Assembly (NCBI RefSeq): GCF_000373585.1
Contig: NZ_KB891884.1
Location: forward strand, 72,452-136,451
Reading direction: 5' to 3'
From: Streptomyces sp. MspMP-M5
GTDB lineage: Bacteria; Actinomycetota; Actinomycetes; Streptomycetales; Streptomycetaceae
DNA: 64,000 nucleotides
Of the stretch, positions 35,287-43,021 are shown in pieces; within the stretch, counting starts at the first letter, position 1; each line of letters begins with the position of its first letter. The position numbers and the translations under genes are program-made. The notes under the pieces were generated by a model, which did not search any database, had not been told where the DNA came from, and was given only the letters and a program-made list of their open reading frames with translations.

Positions 35287-36951
35287 TCAGCCTCCGGTCG
35301 CGCCGCCCAGCGGCGTGCTGCCACCGGTGTTGGAGCCGGTGGACGTGCCGCCGGTGTTCGTACCGCCCGTGTTCGTACCGCCGGTGTTGGTCCCGCCGTT
35401 GGTGGTGCCGCCGTCGGTGGTGCCCCCGTCGGTGGTGCCGCCGTCGGTCGTCCCGCCGCCCGTCGTCCCGCCGTCGGTGGTGCCGCCGTCGGTCTTGCCA
35501 CCGGTGGAGCCGGTCGGCGGCTGCGAGGTCGGCGGCTGCGAGCTGGGCGGCTCGGACGACGGCGGGGTGCTGGGCTCGTGGCTCGGCCGGCGGGTGTAGG
35601 TGTTCCCGCCGCCGCTGCTGCCGCCCGGGTAGGTCTCCGGGGTGGTCGGCTCGTCGGTCGGCGGCTCGGTGGTCTCGTCGGACTTCGACGGCGAGGGGGA
35701 CTGCGAGACCGGTGTCTTGGGCCGGTGCTCGGGGCCGGTCTTGTTCTGCAGCGCGAAGGCCACGCCCACGCCGATCGCGATCAGCGCCAGCACGGCGATC
35801 AGCCACACCTTGCCGCGGCCGCCCTTGGCCTGGCGGTATCCGCCCTCGAAACCGCCGTCGTCGTCCCGCACACCGGGCGTCAGCATCGGCTGCGCCGTGG
35901 TCTGCCCGGCGTCGGGGTGGGAGAGCGCGGTGGTCTCGGCGACCCCGCCGCGCAGGGCCATCGTGTGCCCGCCCTCGGGCAGCGCGACCGGGCCGGTGTT
36001 CCAGGTGCCGGTGTGGCCGCCCTGCTCGTGCAGCATCTGCAGCGAGTACTGGACCAGGCCGCGCATCTCCTCGGCGGTCTGGAAGCGGTCGTCGGGGTCC
36101 TTGGCCAGCGACCGCATGACCAGGCCGTCCAGCTCCGGCGGCACCGCATCGGCGACCTGGGAGGGCGGCACCGGCATGTCCTGGACGTGCTGGTAGACGA
36201 CCGAGAGCGGGGTCTCGCCGGTGAATGGCGGCCGCTGCGCGAGGAGTTCGTACAGCAGGCAGCCGGTGGCGTAGAGGTCGGAGCGGGTGTCGACGGTCTT
36301 GCCGAGCGCCTGCTCCGGGGAGAGGTACTGCGGGGTGCCCATGACCATGCCGGTCTGCGTCATGGTCGACTGCGCGCCGTGCAGGGCGCGGGCGATGCCG
36401 AAGTCCATCACCTTCACGGCGCCGCTGTTGGTGATGATCACGTTCGCGGGCTTGATGTCCCGGTGCACGATGCCGTGCTGGTGGCTGTAGGCCAGCGCCT
36501 CCAGCACCCCGGAGACGATGATCAGCGCCTGGTCCGGCGGCGGGGCCTCGGCGTTCAGCAGCAGATCGCGGATGGTGTGGCCCTCGACCAGCTCCATCAC
36601 GATGTACGGCACGGTGTTGCCGCCGACGAAGTCCTCGCCCGAGTCGTAGACGGCGACCACCGCGTGGTGGTTCAGACCGGCCACGGACTGTGCCTCGCGG
36701 GTGAAGCGGGCCTTGGACACCGGGTCCTCGGCGAGGTCGGCGCGCAGCAGCTTCACGGCGACGGTGCGGCCCAGGCGCACGTCCTCGGCGGCGAACACCT
36801 CCGCCATGCCGCCCCGACCCAGCCGGCGCGTCAGCCGGTAGCGGCCGTCACCGACCAGCCCGCCGTTGCCCCACATCTCCGGTGCGTCCGGGACACTGGA
36901 GCTGTTGGCGTCAGGATCGGACGGCCCCTGGGGGCTCTGCGTCGGTGCCAT
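35287..36951 (-). CDS. Membrane Ser/Thr protein kinase with Gly/Thr-rich extracellular stalk
   Basis: 554 aa. Hanks kinase domain about 36-300: 'RLGRGGMAEVF', 'VAVKLLRADL', 'HRDIKPANVII' and 'MDFGIARA' (catalytic Asp and DFG present), activation loop 'TGMVMGTPQYLSPEQA'. Juxtamembrane segment, one membrane helix (about 378-400), then an extracellular Pro/Ser/Thr region ending in ten or so 5-residue repeats of the Thr-Asp-Gly-Gly-Thr type. No PASTA domain is seen, so any ligand recognition must differ from PknB. Divergent from a second kinase at 37263, whose kinase domain is close in sequence, which suggests an old duplication. Confidence 0.93.
   Translation of the reverse strand: MAPTQSPQGPSDPDANSSSVPDAPEMWGNGGLVGDGRYRLTRRLGRGGMAEVFAAEDVRLGRTVAVKLLRADLAEDPVSKARFTREAQSVAGLNHHAVVAVYDSGEDFVGGNTVPYIVMELVEGHTIRDLLLNAEAPPPDQALIIVSGVLEALAYSHQHGIVHRDIKPANVIITNSGAVKVMDFGIARALHGAQSTMTQTGMVMGTPQYLSPEQALGKTVDTRSDLYATGCLLYELLAQRPPFTGETPLSVVYQHVQDMPVPPSQVADAVPPELDGLVMRSLAKDPDDRFQTAEEMRGLVQYSLQMLHEQGGHTGTWNTGPVALPEGGHTMALRGGVAETTALSHPDAGQTTAQPMLTPGVRDDDGGFEGGYRQAKGGRGKVWLIAVLALIAIGVGVAFALQNKTGPEHRPKTPVSQSPSPSKSDETTEPPTDEPTTPETYPGGSSGGGNTYTRRPSHEPSTPPSSEPPSSQPPTSQPPTGSTGGKTDGGTTDGGTTGGGTTDGGTTDGGTTDGGTTNGGTNTGGTNTGGTNTGGTSTGSNTGGSTPLGGATGG
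35340..35502. repeat. 15-bp tandem repeats in the kinase stalk
   Basis: About ten copies of a degenerate 15-bp unit encoding (T/N)-(D/T/N)-G-G-T at the C-terminus of the kinase. The number of units probably varies between strains. Confidence 0.8.
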
Positions 36952-37262
36952 CGGTCCTCGCCGTCGAATCGATCCGCGTTACAGCGGTAAGGTCTCGGTC
37001 TTCGCTAGAGCACGCTACAGGTTCTGCGGCACCCACCGGTCCGTGGTGGACCGGCCATCAAACCTTCCTCTTACCAAGAGTCGCAAGTTCACCCGGGGTG
37101 ACCGGGAGTGCGGAACCCTGACGGCCGTGACCGGATCTTGCACATCTGGTCACGGAACGGGCACACGGCTTGACGTGTCCGCGGCCTGGGGCAGACTTGG
37201 CTGCGGAAATCTGGATTTTGATCGCTGGACATAGGGCTGTACGCCCAGGGGGAAGCGGAACG
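36952..37262. other. Divergent promoter region of the kinase pair
   Basis: About 310 bases between two divergent kinase starts. TTGACG at 37170-37175 is a possible -35 for the right-hand gene with a poor -10. No parS or clear operator. Confidence 0.45.
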
Positions 37263-38912
37263 ATGAGCCAGGACGGCGCTCAGGGCCAATTCGAGGGCCG
37301 TTCGGTCGGCGGTGGACGTTACCAGCTTCGTGATCTTCTTGGTGCCGGCGGCATGGCGTCGGTGCACCTCGCCTACGACTCGGTGCTGGACCGCGAGGTC
37401 GCGATCAAGACACTGCACACCGAGCTGGGCCGCGAGCAGGCGTTCCGCGAGCGCTTCCGGCGCGAGGCGCAGTCAGTGGCGAAGCTCACGCACACCAACA
37501 TCGTCTCGGTCTTCGACTCCGGCGAGGACGAACTCGACGGCGGCATGGTGCCGTACATCATCATGGAGTACGTCTCCGGCCAGCCGCTGCGTTCCGTGCT
37601 CGACGGCGACATCGCCCAGCACGGCGCGATGCCGACGGAAAAGGCGCTGAAAATCACCGCCGACGTGCTCGCCGCCCTGGAGGCGAGCCACGAGATGGGC
37701 CTGGTCCACCGGGACATCAAGCCCGGCAACGTCATGATGACCAAGCGCAACGTCGTCAAGGTCATGGACTTCGGCATCGCACGCGCCATGCAGTCCGGCG
37801 TGACCTCGATGACGCAGACCGGCATGGTCGTCGGCACCCCGCAGTACCTCTCGCCCGAGCAGGCGCTGGGCCGCGGTGTGGACGCCCGCTCCGACCTGTA
37901 CTCGGTCGGCATCATGCTCTTCGAGCTGCTCACCGGTCAGCTGCCGTTCGACGCGGACTCCCCGCTGGCCATCGCCTACGCCCACGTCCAGGAAGAGCCG
38001 CCGGTCCCGTCGAGCATCAACCGCTCGCTGCCGCCGGCGGTGGACGCGCTGGTGGCCCGCGCGCTGAAGAAGAACCCCAACGAACGGTTCCCCACCGCCG
38101 AGGCGATGCGGGACGAGTGCCTGCGGATCGCCGGGTCCGGGCAGTCCGGGGCGACGCCGCTGATCATCAGCGAGGGGCCGCGGGCCCGCACCAGCGGCGC
38201 CTCGGTCTCCTCCGCGGTGTTCCCCACCGCCTCCGGCAACCCGCAGACCCCGGCGCCGCCGAACGTCCAGCAGCCGTACCAGCCGACGCAGGCGGCCTTC
38301 GGCCCCTCGACGCCGCCGCCGGTGAACAACGCCTACCCGACGCCCGCACCGGGCCCGGCGCCCACGCCCGCGCCGTTCGCCGGCGGCGGCTTCCAGGCCC
38401 CGCCGCCGACCTTCCCCGGGCCGCCCGCGCCGGTGACGGGCTCGATGCCGCCGGCCCGGCCGCGGAAGAACAACGGCCCGGTGATCATCGTCTCGGCGGT
38501 GGTGGGCGTGATCGTGGTGACCGCGATCGCGATCGGGATCGGTCTGAGCGCCGGGAGCGACGACGGTGGCGGCAGCGGCGGCCCGACGTACTCCTACTCC
38601 CCGTCGCCCACCGCCAGCGTGCGGCCGGAGGACAAGACGGCGACGATCCAGAGCACCGAGTGCACCAACCCGACGCCGAGCTACTCCCAGAAGGGCAAGG
38701 TCCTCTTCCCCGACTTCAAGTTCAAGAACCTGGAGTCGGTCGAGGCGTGCATCAGGGCCGCCGGCTGGCGATACAAGATCGTCAGGGAAGAGAACAACGC
38801 GCTCTGGGCCAAGAACTCCGTGACGGATCAGACCCCGGCGGCCGTCAGCTGGTGGGACCCCCGCAGCAACGACACCATCGAGCTGACCATCTCGTCGGGC
38901 CACGGCAACTGA
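37263..38912 (+). CDS. Membrane Ser/Thr protein kinase with PASTA-like extracellular domain
   Basis: 549 aa; the ATG follows GGGGGAAG. Kinase domain about 20-285: 'LLGAGGMASVHLAYD', 'VAIKTLHTEL', 'HRDIKPGNVMM', 'MDFGIARAM' and 'TGMVVGTPQYLSPEQA'. Pro/Ala-rich linker, membrane helix about 405-428, then an extracellular domain (about 460-549) with two cysteines and 'VLFPDFKFKNLESVEACIRAAGWRYKIVREENN' (positions only), which looks like a divergent single PASTA domain. Such kinases sense muropeptides and control growth and development. A bidirectional hairpin follows. Confidence 0.93.
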   Translation: MSQDGAQGQFEGRSVGGGRYQLRDLLGAGGMASVHLAYDSVLDREVAIKTLHTELGREQAFRERFRREAQSVAKLTHTNIVSVFDSGEDELDGGMVPYIIMEYVSGQPLRSVLDGDIAQHGAMPTEKALKITADVLAALEASHEMGLVHRDIKPGNVMMTKRNVVKVMDFGIARAMQSGVTSMTQTGMVVGTPQYLSPEQALGRGVDARSDLYSVGIMLFELLTGQLPFDADSPLAIAYAHVQEEPPVPSSINRSLPPAVDALVARALKKNPNERFPTAEAMRDECLRIAGSGQSGATPLIISEGPRARTSGASVSSAVFPTASGNPQTPAPPNVQQPYQPTQAAFGPSTPPPVNNAYPTPAPGPAPTPAPFAGGGFQAPPPTFPGPPAPVTGSMPPARPRKNNGPVIIVSAVVGVIVVTAIAIGIGLSAGSDDGGGSGGPTYSYSPSPTASVRPEDKTATIQSTECTNPTPSYSQKGKVLFPDFKFKNLESVEACIRAAGWRYKIVREENNALWAKNSVTDQTPAAVSWWDPRSNDTIELTISSGHGN

Positions 38913-38932
38913 AGTCAGCGACGCCCTGACAG

Positions 38933-38971
38933 CGGAGGGGCCGGCACGCAGTTCGCGTGCCGGCCCCTCCG
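38933..38971. terminator. Bidirectional terminator between kinase and bpa
   Basis: 17-bp perfect stem, core GGAGGGGCCGGCACGC and its complement, with a 5-nt loop, between convergent genes. Confidence 0.85.
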
Positions 38972-38995
38972 GCCGTTACGGGCGTTGCGCCACGA

Positions 38996-39556
38996 TCAGA
39001 GGTACGGGCCCGAGCGGGCGCCGCCGTCACCAGGCTGCTCCGGGTGGCCCTCCATGGGGGCGCCGGGCGGCAGTGCGCGGCGCATCTGCTCCAGCTGGGC
39101 CCGGGCGGCCATCTGCTGGGCGAAGAGCGCGGTCTGGATACCGTGGAAAAGCCCCTCCAGCCAGCCGACCAGCTGGGCCTGGGCGATCCGCAGCTCGGCC
39201 TCGGTCGGCACCGACTCATCGGTGAAGGGCAGCGAGAGCCGCTCCAGCTCCTCGACCAGCTCGGGCGCCAGCCCGTCCTCCAGCTCCTTGACCGAGCTGG
39301 CGTGGATCTCCTTGAGGCGCACCCGGCTCGCCTCGTCGAGGGGGGCGGCCTTCACCTCTTCCAGCAGCTGCTTGATCATGCTGCCGATGCGCATGACCTT
39401 CGCAGGCTGTTCGACCATGTCCGTCACCGGAATCTCACGGGGCTCCTCGCCCTCGTCCCCGCCACCGGAGCCGGCGCTGCCGAGCGCCATGCCGTCCGGG
39501 CCGACTACCAGGACGTGCTGGTTCTCCTGCGACCGTTCGTTCATCGGCATATCCAT
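38996..39556 (-). CDS. bpa: Bacterial proteasome activator Bpa
   Basis: 186 aa. 'VTDMVEQPAKVMRIGSMIKQLLEEVKAAPLDEASRVRL' (about 45-82, quoted as location) and the long helical bundle to about 150 match the ring-forming Bpa/PafE family (Rv3780 in Mycobacterium tuberculosis), which opens the 20S proteasome gate without ATP. The C-terminus is GPYL, close to the gate-opening GQYL of the mycobacterial protein (an HbYX-like tail). Acidic Gly-rich N-terminal segment (about 25-42). The proteasome genes are not in the window. Starts at 39544 and 39556 are both possible. Confidence 0.9.
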   Translation of the reverse strand: MDMPMNERSQENQHVLVVGPDGMALGSAGSGGGDEGEEPREIPVTDMVEQPAKVMRIGSMIKQLLEEVKAAPLDEASRVRLKEIHASSVKELEDGLAPELVEELERLSLPFTDESVPTEAELRIAQAQLVGWLEGLFHGIQTALFAQQMAARAQLEQMRRALPPGAPMEGHPEQPGDGGARSGPYL

Positions 39557-39692
39557 GCCGCCATTCTCTCGTACGGCAACTCCAGAACGGTGGTGCCCCT
39601 GTCAGAAGGTGATCCACCCTTTCAGGAACAGCGGATCATCGCGGCGCTTCCGAAGGGGGCGCCTGCTGGGACCCCGGTCTTCACCGCGTGTT

Positions 39693-39706
39693 GTTTCACG
39701 TGAAAC
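39693..39706. other. parS: parS site
   Basis: Exact GTTTCACGTGAAAC; first of a cluster of four sites within 118 bp. Confidence 0.93.
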
Positions 39707-39743
39707 CGCAGAGTCTGGGCTGAATCCGGGCTCAATCCCGGCT

Positions 39744-39757
39744 GTTTCACGGGAAAC
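39744..39757. other. Degenerate parS (one mismatch)
   Basis: GTTTCACGGGAAAC differs from parS by one central base (T to G), which breaks the palindrome. ParB binding is likely weakened. Confidence 0.6.
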
Positions 39758-39771
39758 CGCGCCCTCCGCTC

Positions 39772-39785
39772 GTTTCACGTGAAAC
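39772..39785. other. parS: parS site
   Basis: Exact GTTTCACGTGAAAC, 25 bp from the next copy. Confidence 0.93.
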
Positions 39786-39796
39786 ACCGGCTCTTC

Positions 39797-39810
39797 GTTT
39801 CACGTGAAAC
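39797..39810. other. parS: parS site
   Basis: Exact GTTTCACGTGAAAC, ending 5 bp before the stop codon of the secreted protein at 39816. Confidence 0.93.
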
Positions 39811-39815
39811 GGGCC

Positions 39816-40643
39816 TCAGCGACGGCGCAGCCGAAGGCCGAGGAAGGCGAGCCCCAGGCCGGTGAGCGCCATCCCGGCCCCCATCGGGAGCACCCGCTCG
39901 ACCCGGGCCCCCGGAGCGTCGAGGGCGTAGGGGCCGGCCGCCGGATCCGGACCGGCCACGGTGCTGTCGGGCTTCGGCCGGGGAGCGGGCGACGGCGCCT
40001 GCCCATGCGGACTCGGGGCGGGGCCTTCTGCGAGATCGCGGGGAAGCGAGGGGGACGGCGGCGCCGTGTCGGGCGGGGCCCGGTGCGGCTTCGGCGCGGC
40101 CGAGGGAGCGCTGTGGTGCGGCCTCGGCGCGGGGCGGCTGGGCGGCAGCTGTACGGGGTCCGTGGCCGGGGGGCTCGGCGCCTCGGACGGCTCGGAGGTG
40201 TCCGCGTCCGCGTAGTCGTCCAGCACGCTGTCGTCGGGGTCCGGGAAGGGGTCCGCGCGCCAGAGGAAGGAGGGACCGAACGGGTGATGCCGGTGCGGGT
40301 GCCGCGGGACGTGGGGGAACGCGCCGGCGTGATGGTGCGCGAAGCCGGACAGGGCGCCGGTGAGGCGGAGCAGGCGGTCCGGCAGGTCCCGGAGGCCGTC
40401 GGTGCCGGGAAGGTCCGGCAGCCGGTCGGGCAGGCCGGGAAGGTCGGGGTACAGCCGCGCCAGACGCTCCGCGGACAGGGGGAGGTCCGCCGTGTAGGCG
40501 TCGAGGGACTCGTCGGGGCGGGCGGCCGGGGTGGCCTTGTGGTCCACGGCCAGCGCAGGGCCGGCAATCATGGAGACGGGCAGGGCGGCGGCGACCACCA
40601 GCAGACTTGTGGCGATGCGCGTACGGAATCCTGGAGCGACCAC
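39816..40643 (-). CDS. Secreted Pro-rich protein with C-terminal membrane anchor
   Basis: 275 aa from a GTG with GGGAGGGG upstream. Signal peptide about 1-32 (cleavage near AGPALA-V). A Leu/Pro-rich segment with 'LPDLPGTDGLRDLPDRLLRL', a His-rich patch ('HPHRHHPFG'), a long Pro/Ser/Ala disordered stalk and a C-terminal hydrophobic helix (about 250-268) followed by RLRRR. That layout fits a surface protein anchored at its C-terminus. There is no sortase LPxTG. No known function. Confidence 0.7.
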   Translation of the reverse strand: MVAPGFRTRIATSLLVVAAALPVSMIAGPALAVDHKATPAARPDESLDAYTADLPLSAERLARLYPDLPGLPDRLPDLPGTDGLRDLPDRLLRLTGALSGFAHHHAGAFPHVPRHPHRHHPFGPSFLWRADPFPDPDDSVLDDYADADTSEPSEAPSPPATDPVQLPPSRPAPRPHHSAPSAAPKPHRAPPDTAPPSPSLPRDLAEGPAPSPHGQAPSPAPRPKPDSTVAGPDPAAGPYALDAPGARVERVLPMGAGMALTGLGLAFLGLRLRRR

Positions 40644-40794
40644 GGTGCCCCTCCCGTGCCGAGCCGTCGAGTGACGTGCCCAGCGTCACACGGCGGGTGA
40701 ACCGCGGCATCTCGGGCCGGTCCGCCGGGGGACCGGCCGGCACGGGGAGGGGCGAGGGGCGCTCGGGCCCCCGGAAGCGACGGGCGGCGGGCCC

Positions 40795-41772
40795 TCAGAC
40801 GGCCAGGATGACCTTGCCGAAGTGGCTGCTCGCGTCCAGGACACGGTGCGCCTCGGCGGCCTCCGCCATCGGCAGGGTGCGGTCCACGATCGGGCGGACC
40901 TGGCCGTTGCCGATCAGCGGCCAGACGTGCTCCCGGACGGCGGCGACGATGGCCGACTTCTCGCTCACCGGGCGGGCCCGCAGTCCGGTGCCGGTGATCG
41001 CGGCGCGCTTGGAGATCAGGGCGGCGAGGTTGAGCTCGGCCTTCACGCCGCCCTGCAGCCCGATGATCGCCAGCCGGCCGGCGACCGCCAGGGCCTTGAC
41101 GTTCCGCTGGAGGTACTTGGCACCGATGATGTCGAGGATGACGTCCGCGCCCCTGCCCTCGGTGGCCTTGCGGATCTCCTGGACGAAGTCCTGCTCGCGG
41201 TAGTCGATGAGGATGTCGGCGCCCAACTCGGCACAGCGGGACAGTTTTTCGGGGCCGCCCGCGGTGACCGCGACCCGCGCGCCGACCGCCTTGGCGAGCT
41301 GGATCGCCATGGTGCCGATGCCGCTGGCGCCGCCGTGGACCAGCAGGGTCTCGCCGGGCCGCAGATGCGCGATCATGAAGACGTTCGACCAGACGGTGCA
41401 GGCCACTTCGGGGAGCGCGGCGGCGGTGACGAGGTCGACGCCGGGCGGCAGCGGCAGCACCTGGCCGGCCGGCACGGCGACCTTCTCGGCGTACCCGCCG
41501 CCCGAGAGCAGCGCGCAGACCTCGTCGCCGACCGCCCAGCCGTGCACGCCGGGGCCGACCGCGGCGATCCGCCCCGCGCACTCCAGGCCGGGGTACGGGG
41601 AGGCGCCGGGCGGCGGATCGTAGAAGCCCTGGCGCTGGAGCAGGTCGGCGCGGTTCACGGCGCTGGCCGCGACCTCGATCAGGACCTCGCCCTCGGCGGG
41701 CTGCGGATCGGGCACTTCGGCCCAGACGAGGGCTTCGGGGCCACCGGGCTCAGGGATGGTGATCGCTCGCAT
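40795..41772 (-). CDS. NAD(P)H quinone oxidoreductase (zinc-independent MDR family)
   Basis: 325 aa medium-chain dehydrogenase/reductase. N-terminal GroES-like domain with 'NRADLLQRQGFYDPPPG', Rossmann domain with 'LLVHGGASGIGTMAIQLAKA' and 'DYREQDF'. It lacks the structural zinc cysteines, as in quinone oxidoreductases of the PIG3/QorA type ('LLQRQG.Y.PP' is the PIG3 hallmark). Probably a one- or two-electron quinone or enal reductase in oxidative-stress defence. Single gene, followed by the K+ channel gene in the same direction. Confidence 0.9.
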   Translation of the reverse strand: MRAITIPEPGGPEALVWAEVPDPQPAEGEVLIEVAASAVNRADLLQRQGFYDPPPGASPYPGLECAGRIAAVGPGVHGWAVGDEVCALLSGGGYAEKVAVPAGQVLPLPPGVDLVTAAALPEVACTVWSNVFMIAHLRPGETLLVHGGASGIGTMAIQLAKAVGARVAVTAGGPEKLSRCAELGADILIDYREQDFVQEIRKATEGRGADVILDIIGAKYLQRNVKALAVAGRLAIIGLQGGVKAELNLAALISKRAAITGTGLRARPVSEKSAIVAAVREHVWPLIGNGQVRPIVDRTLPMAEAAEAHRVLDASSHFGKVILAV

Positions 41773-41881
41773 GGGCGCGAGGCTACTCGCCGACCGGCCA
41801 GGGAGCGAAAGGGCAGGGCGCCCTCCCGCTGCCGGTCACGGCCCGCGGAGTCCGGTCGCCGGCGCCCCGCCCGACCGTCCG

Positions 41882-43021
41882 TCAGTCGTCCGCCGGGCGC
41901 ATGGGGGAGACCGCGGTGCCGGGCAACGTCGGCCTGGCGGACGGCTTCCCGGAGGCGGCGGGCTCCTCCGCCGGGGCGGCGCGGACGATGGTGATCAGAC
42001 GGTCCGCGGTCTGCAGCGGGCTCGCCTGGGGGTCGTCGTAGCCCAGCAGCCGGTGGCCGCGCAGAACGGAGACGACGAGGTCGTCGGTCTCCCGGACGGA
42101 CCTGCCGACCTCGGCCTTGACCACCGGACGTTCTACCAGGTCCAGTCCGCTGCCCTGCTGGATCAGGTCCTCCATGACGGCGCCCGCGCTGGGGCTGTGC
42201 ACCGAGAGGCCCAGCAGCCGGCCGGCCGCGCTGGCCGAGGTGATGACCGCGTCGGCACCGGACTGCCGCAGCAGCGGTGCGTTCTCCTCCTCCCGCACCG
42301 CGGCGACGATGTTGGCGTGCTTGTTGAGCTGACGCGCGGTCAAGGAGACCAGGACGGCGGTGTCGTCGCGCTGGGTGGCGATGACGACCTGGTGCGCGCG
42401 CTGGATCTCGGCCCGCAGCAGCACATCGCTGCGGGTCGCGTCGCCGACCACGCCGGCGAAGCCCTCGGACACCGCGGACTCGACGACCTTGGTGCTGGGA
42501 TCGACGACGACGATGCGGTCCCGCGCCAGGCCGGTGGCCCGCAGGGTCTGCGCGGCGGACCGGCCCTTGGTTCCGTAGCCGACGATGACGGTGTGATCGC
42601 GCAAGGCGTTTCTCCAGCGTGTCAATTTCCACTGCTCGCGGGTGCGCTCGGTCAGGACCTCCAGCGTGGTGCCGACCAGGATGATCAGGAACAGCACGCG
42701 CAGCGGCGTGACCAGCAGGATGTTCAGCAGCCGGGCGCCCGGGCTGTAGGGGACGATGTCGCCGTAACCCGTGGTGGAGAGCGTGACGGTGGCGTAGTAG
42801 ACGCAGTCGAGCAGGTCGAGGGGGCCACCGGCGTTGTCGTGGTAGCCGTCGCGGTCGATCCAGACGATGAAGACCGTCGCGACGAGCACCAGCAGGGCCA
42901 TCATCAGCCGCCGGGCGACCTGCCGTATCGGCGCCTTCGGGGCTCGGCGGGGCAGTATCACCCGGTGGGAGCGGTCCTCGGCGACCTCGCGTGCGGCGGC
43001 GTCGTGGGACGGGAGCTTCAC
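41882..43021 (-). CDS. Potassium channel with TrkA-type regulatory domain
   Basis: 379 aa. Two membrane helices flank a pore loop with the selectivity filter TTGYGD near residue 82. The cytosolic RCK domain about 135-260 starts 'HTVIVGYGTKGRSAAQTL' (NAD-binding GxGxxG) and is followed by a TrkA-C-like domain (about 285-355). Comparable to MthK-type and actinobacterial Kch channels. The ATG overlaps the moeA stop (ATGA), so it is the last gene of the mobA-moeA-channel operon, an unusual partner for molybdenum-cofactor genes. Confidence 0.92.
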   Translation of the reverse strand: MKLPSHDAAAREVAEDRSHRVILPRRAPKAPIRQVARRLMMALLVLVATVFIVWIDRDGYHDNAGGPLDLLDCVYYATVTLSTTGYGDIVPYSPGARLLNILLVTPLRVLFLIILVGTTLEVLTERTREQWKLTRWRNALRDHTVIVGYGTKGRSAAQTLRATGLARDRIVVVDPSTKVVESAVSEGFAGVVGDATRSDVLLRAEIQRAHQVVIATQRDDTAVLVSLTARQLNKHANIVAAVREEENAPLLRQSGADAVITSASAAGRLLGLSVHSPSAGAVMEDLIQQGSGLDLVERPVVKAEVGRSVRETDDLVVSVLRGHRLLGYDDPQASPLQTADRLITIVRAAPAEEPAASGKPSARPTLPGTAVSPMRPADD

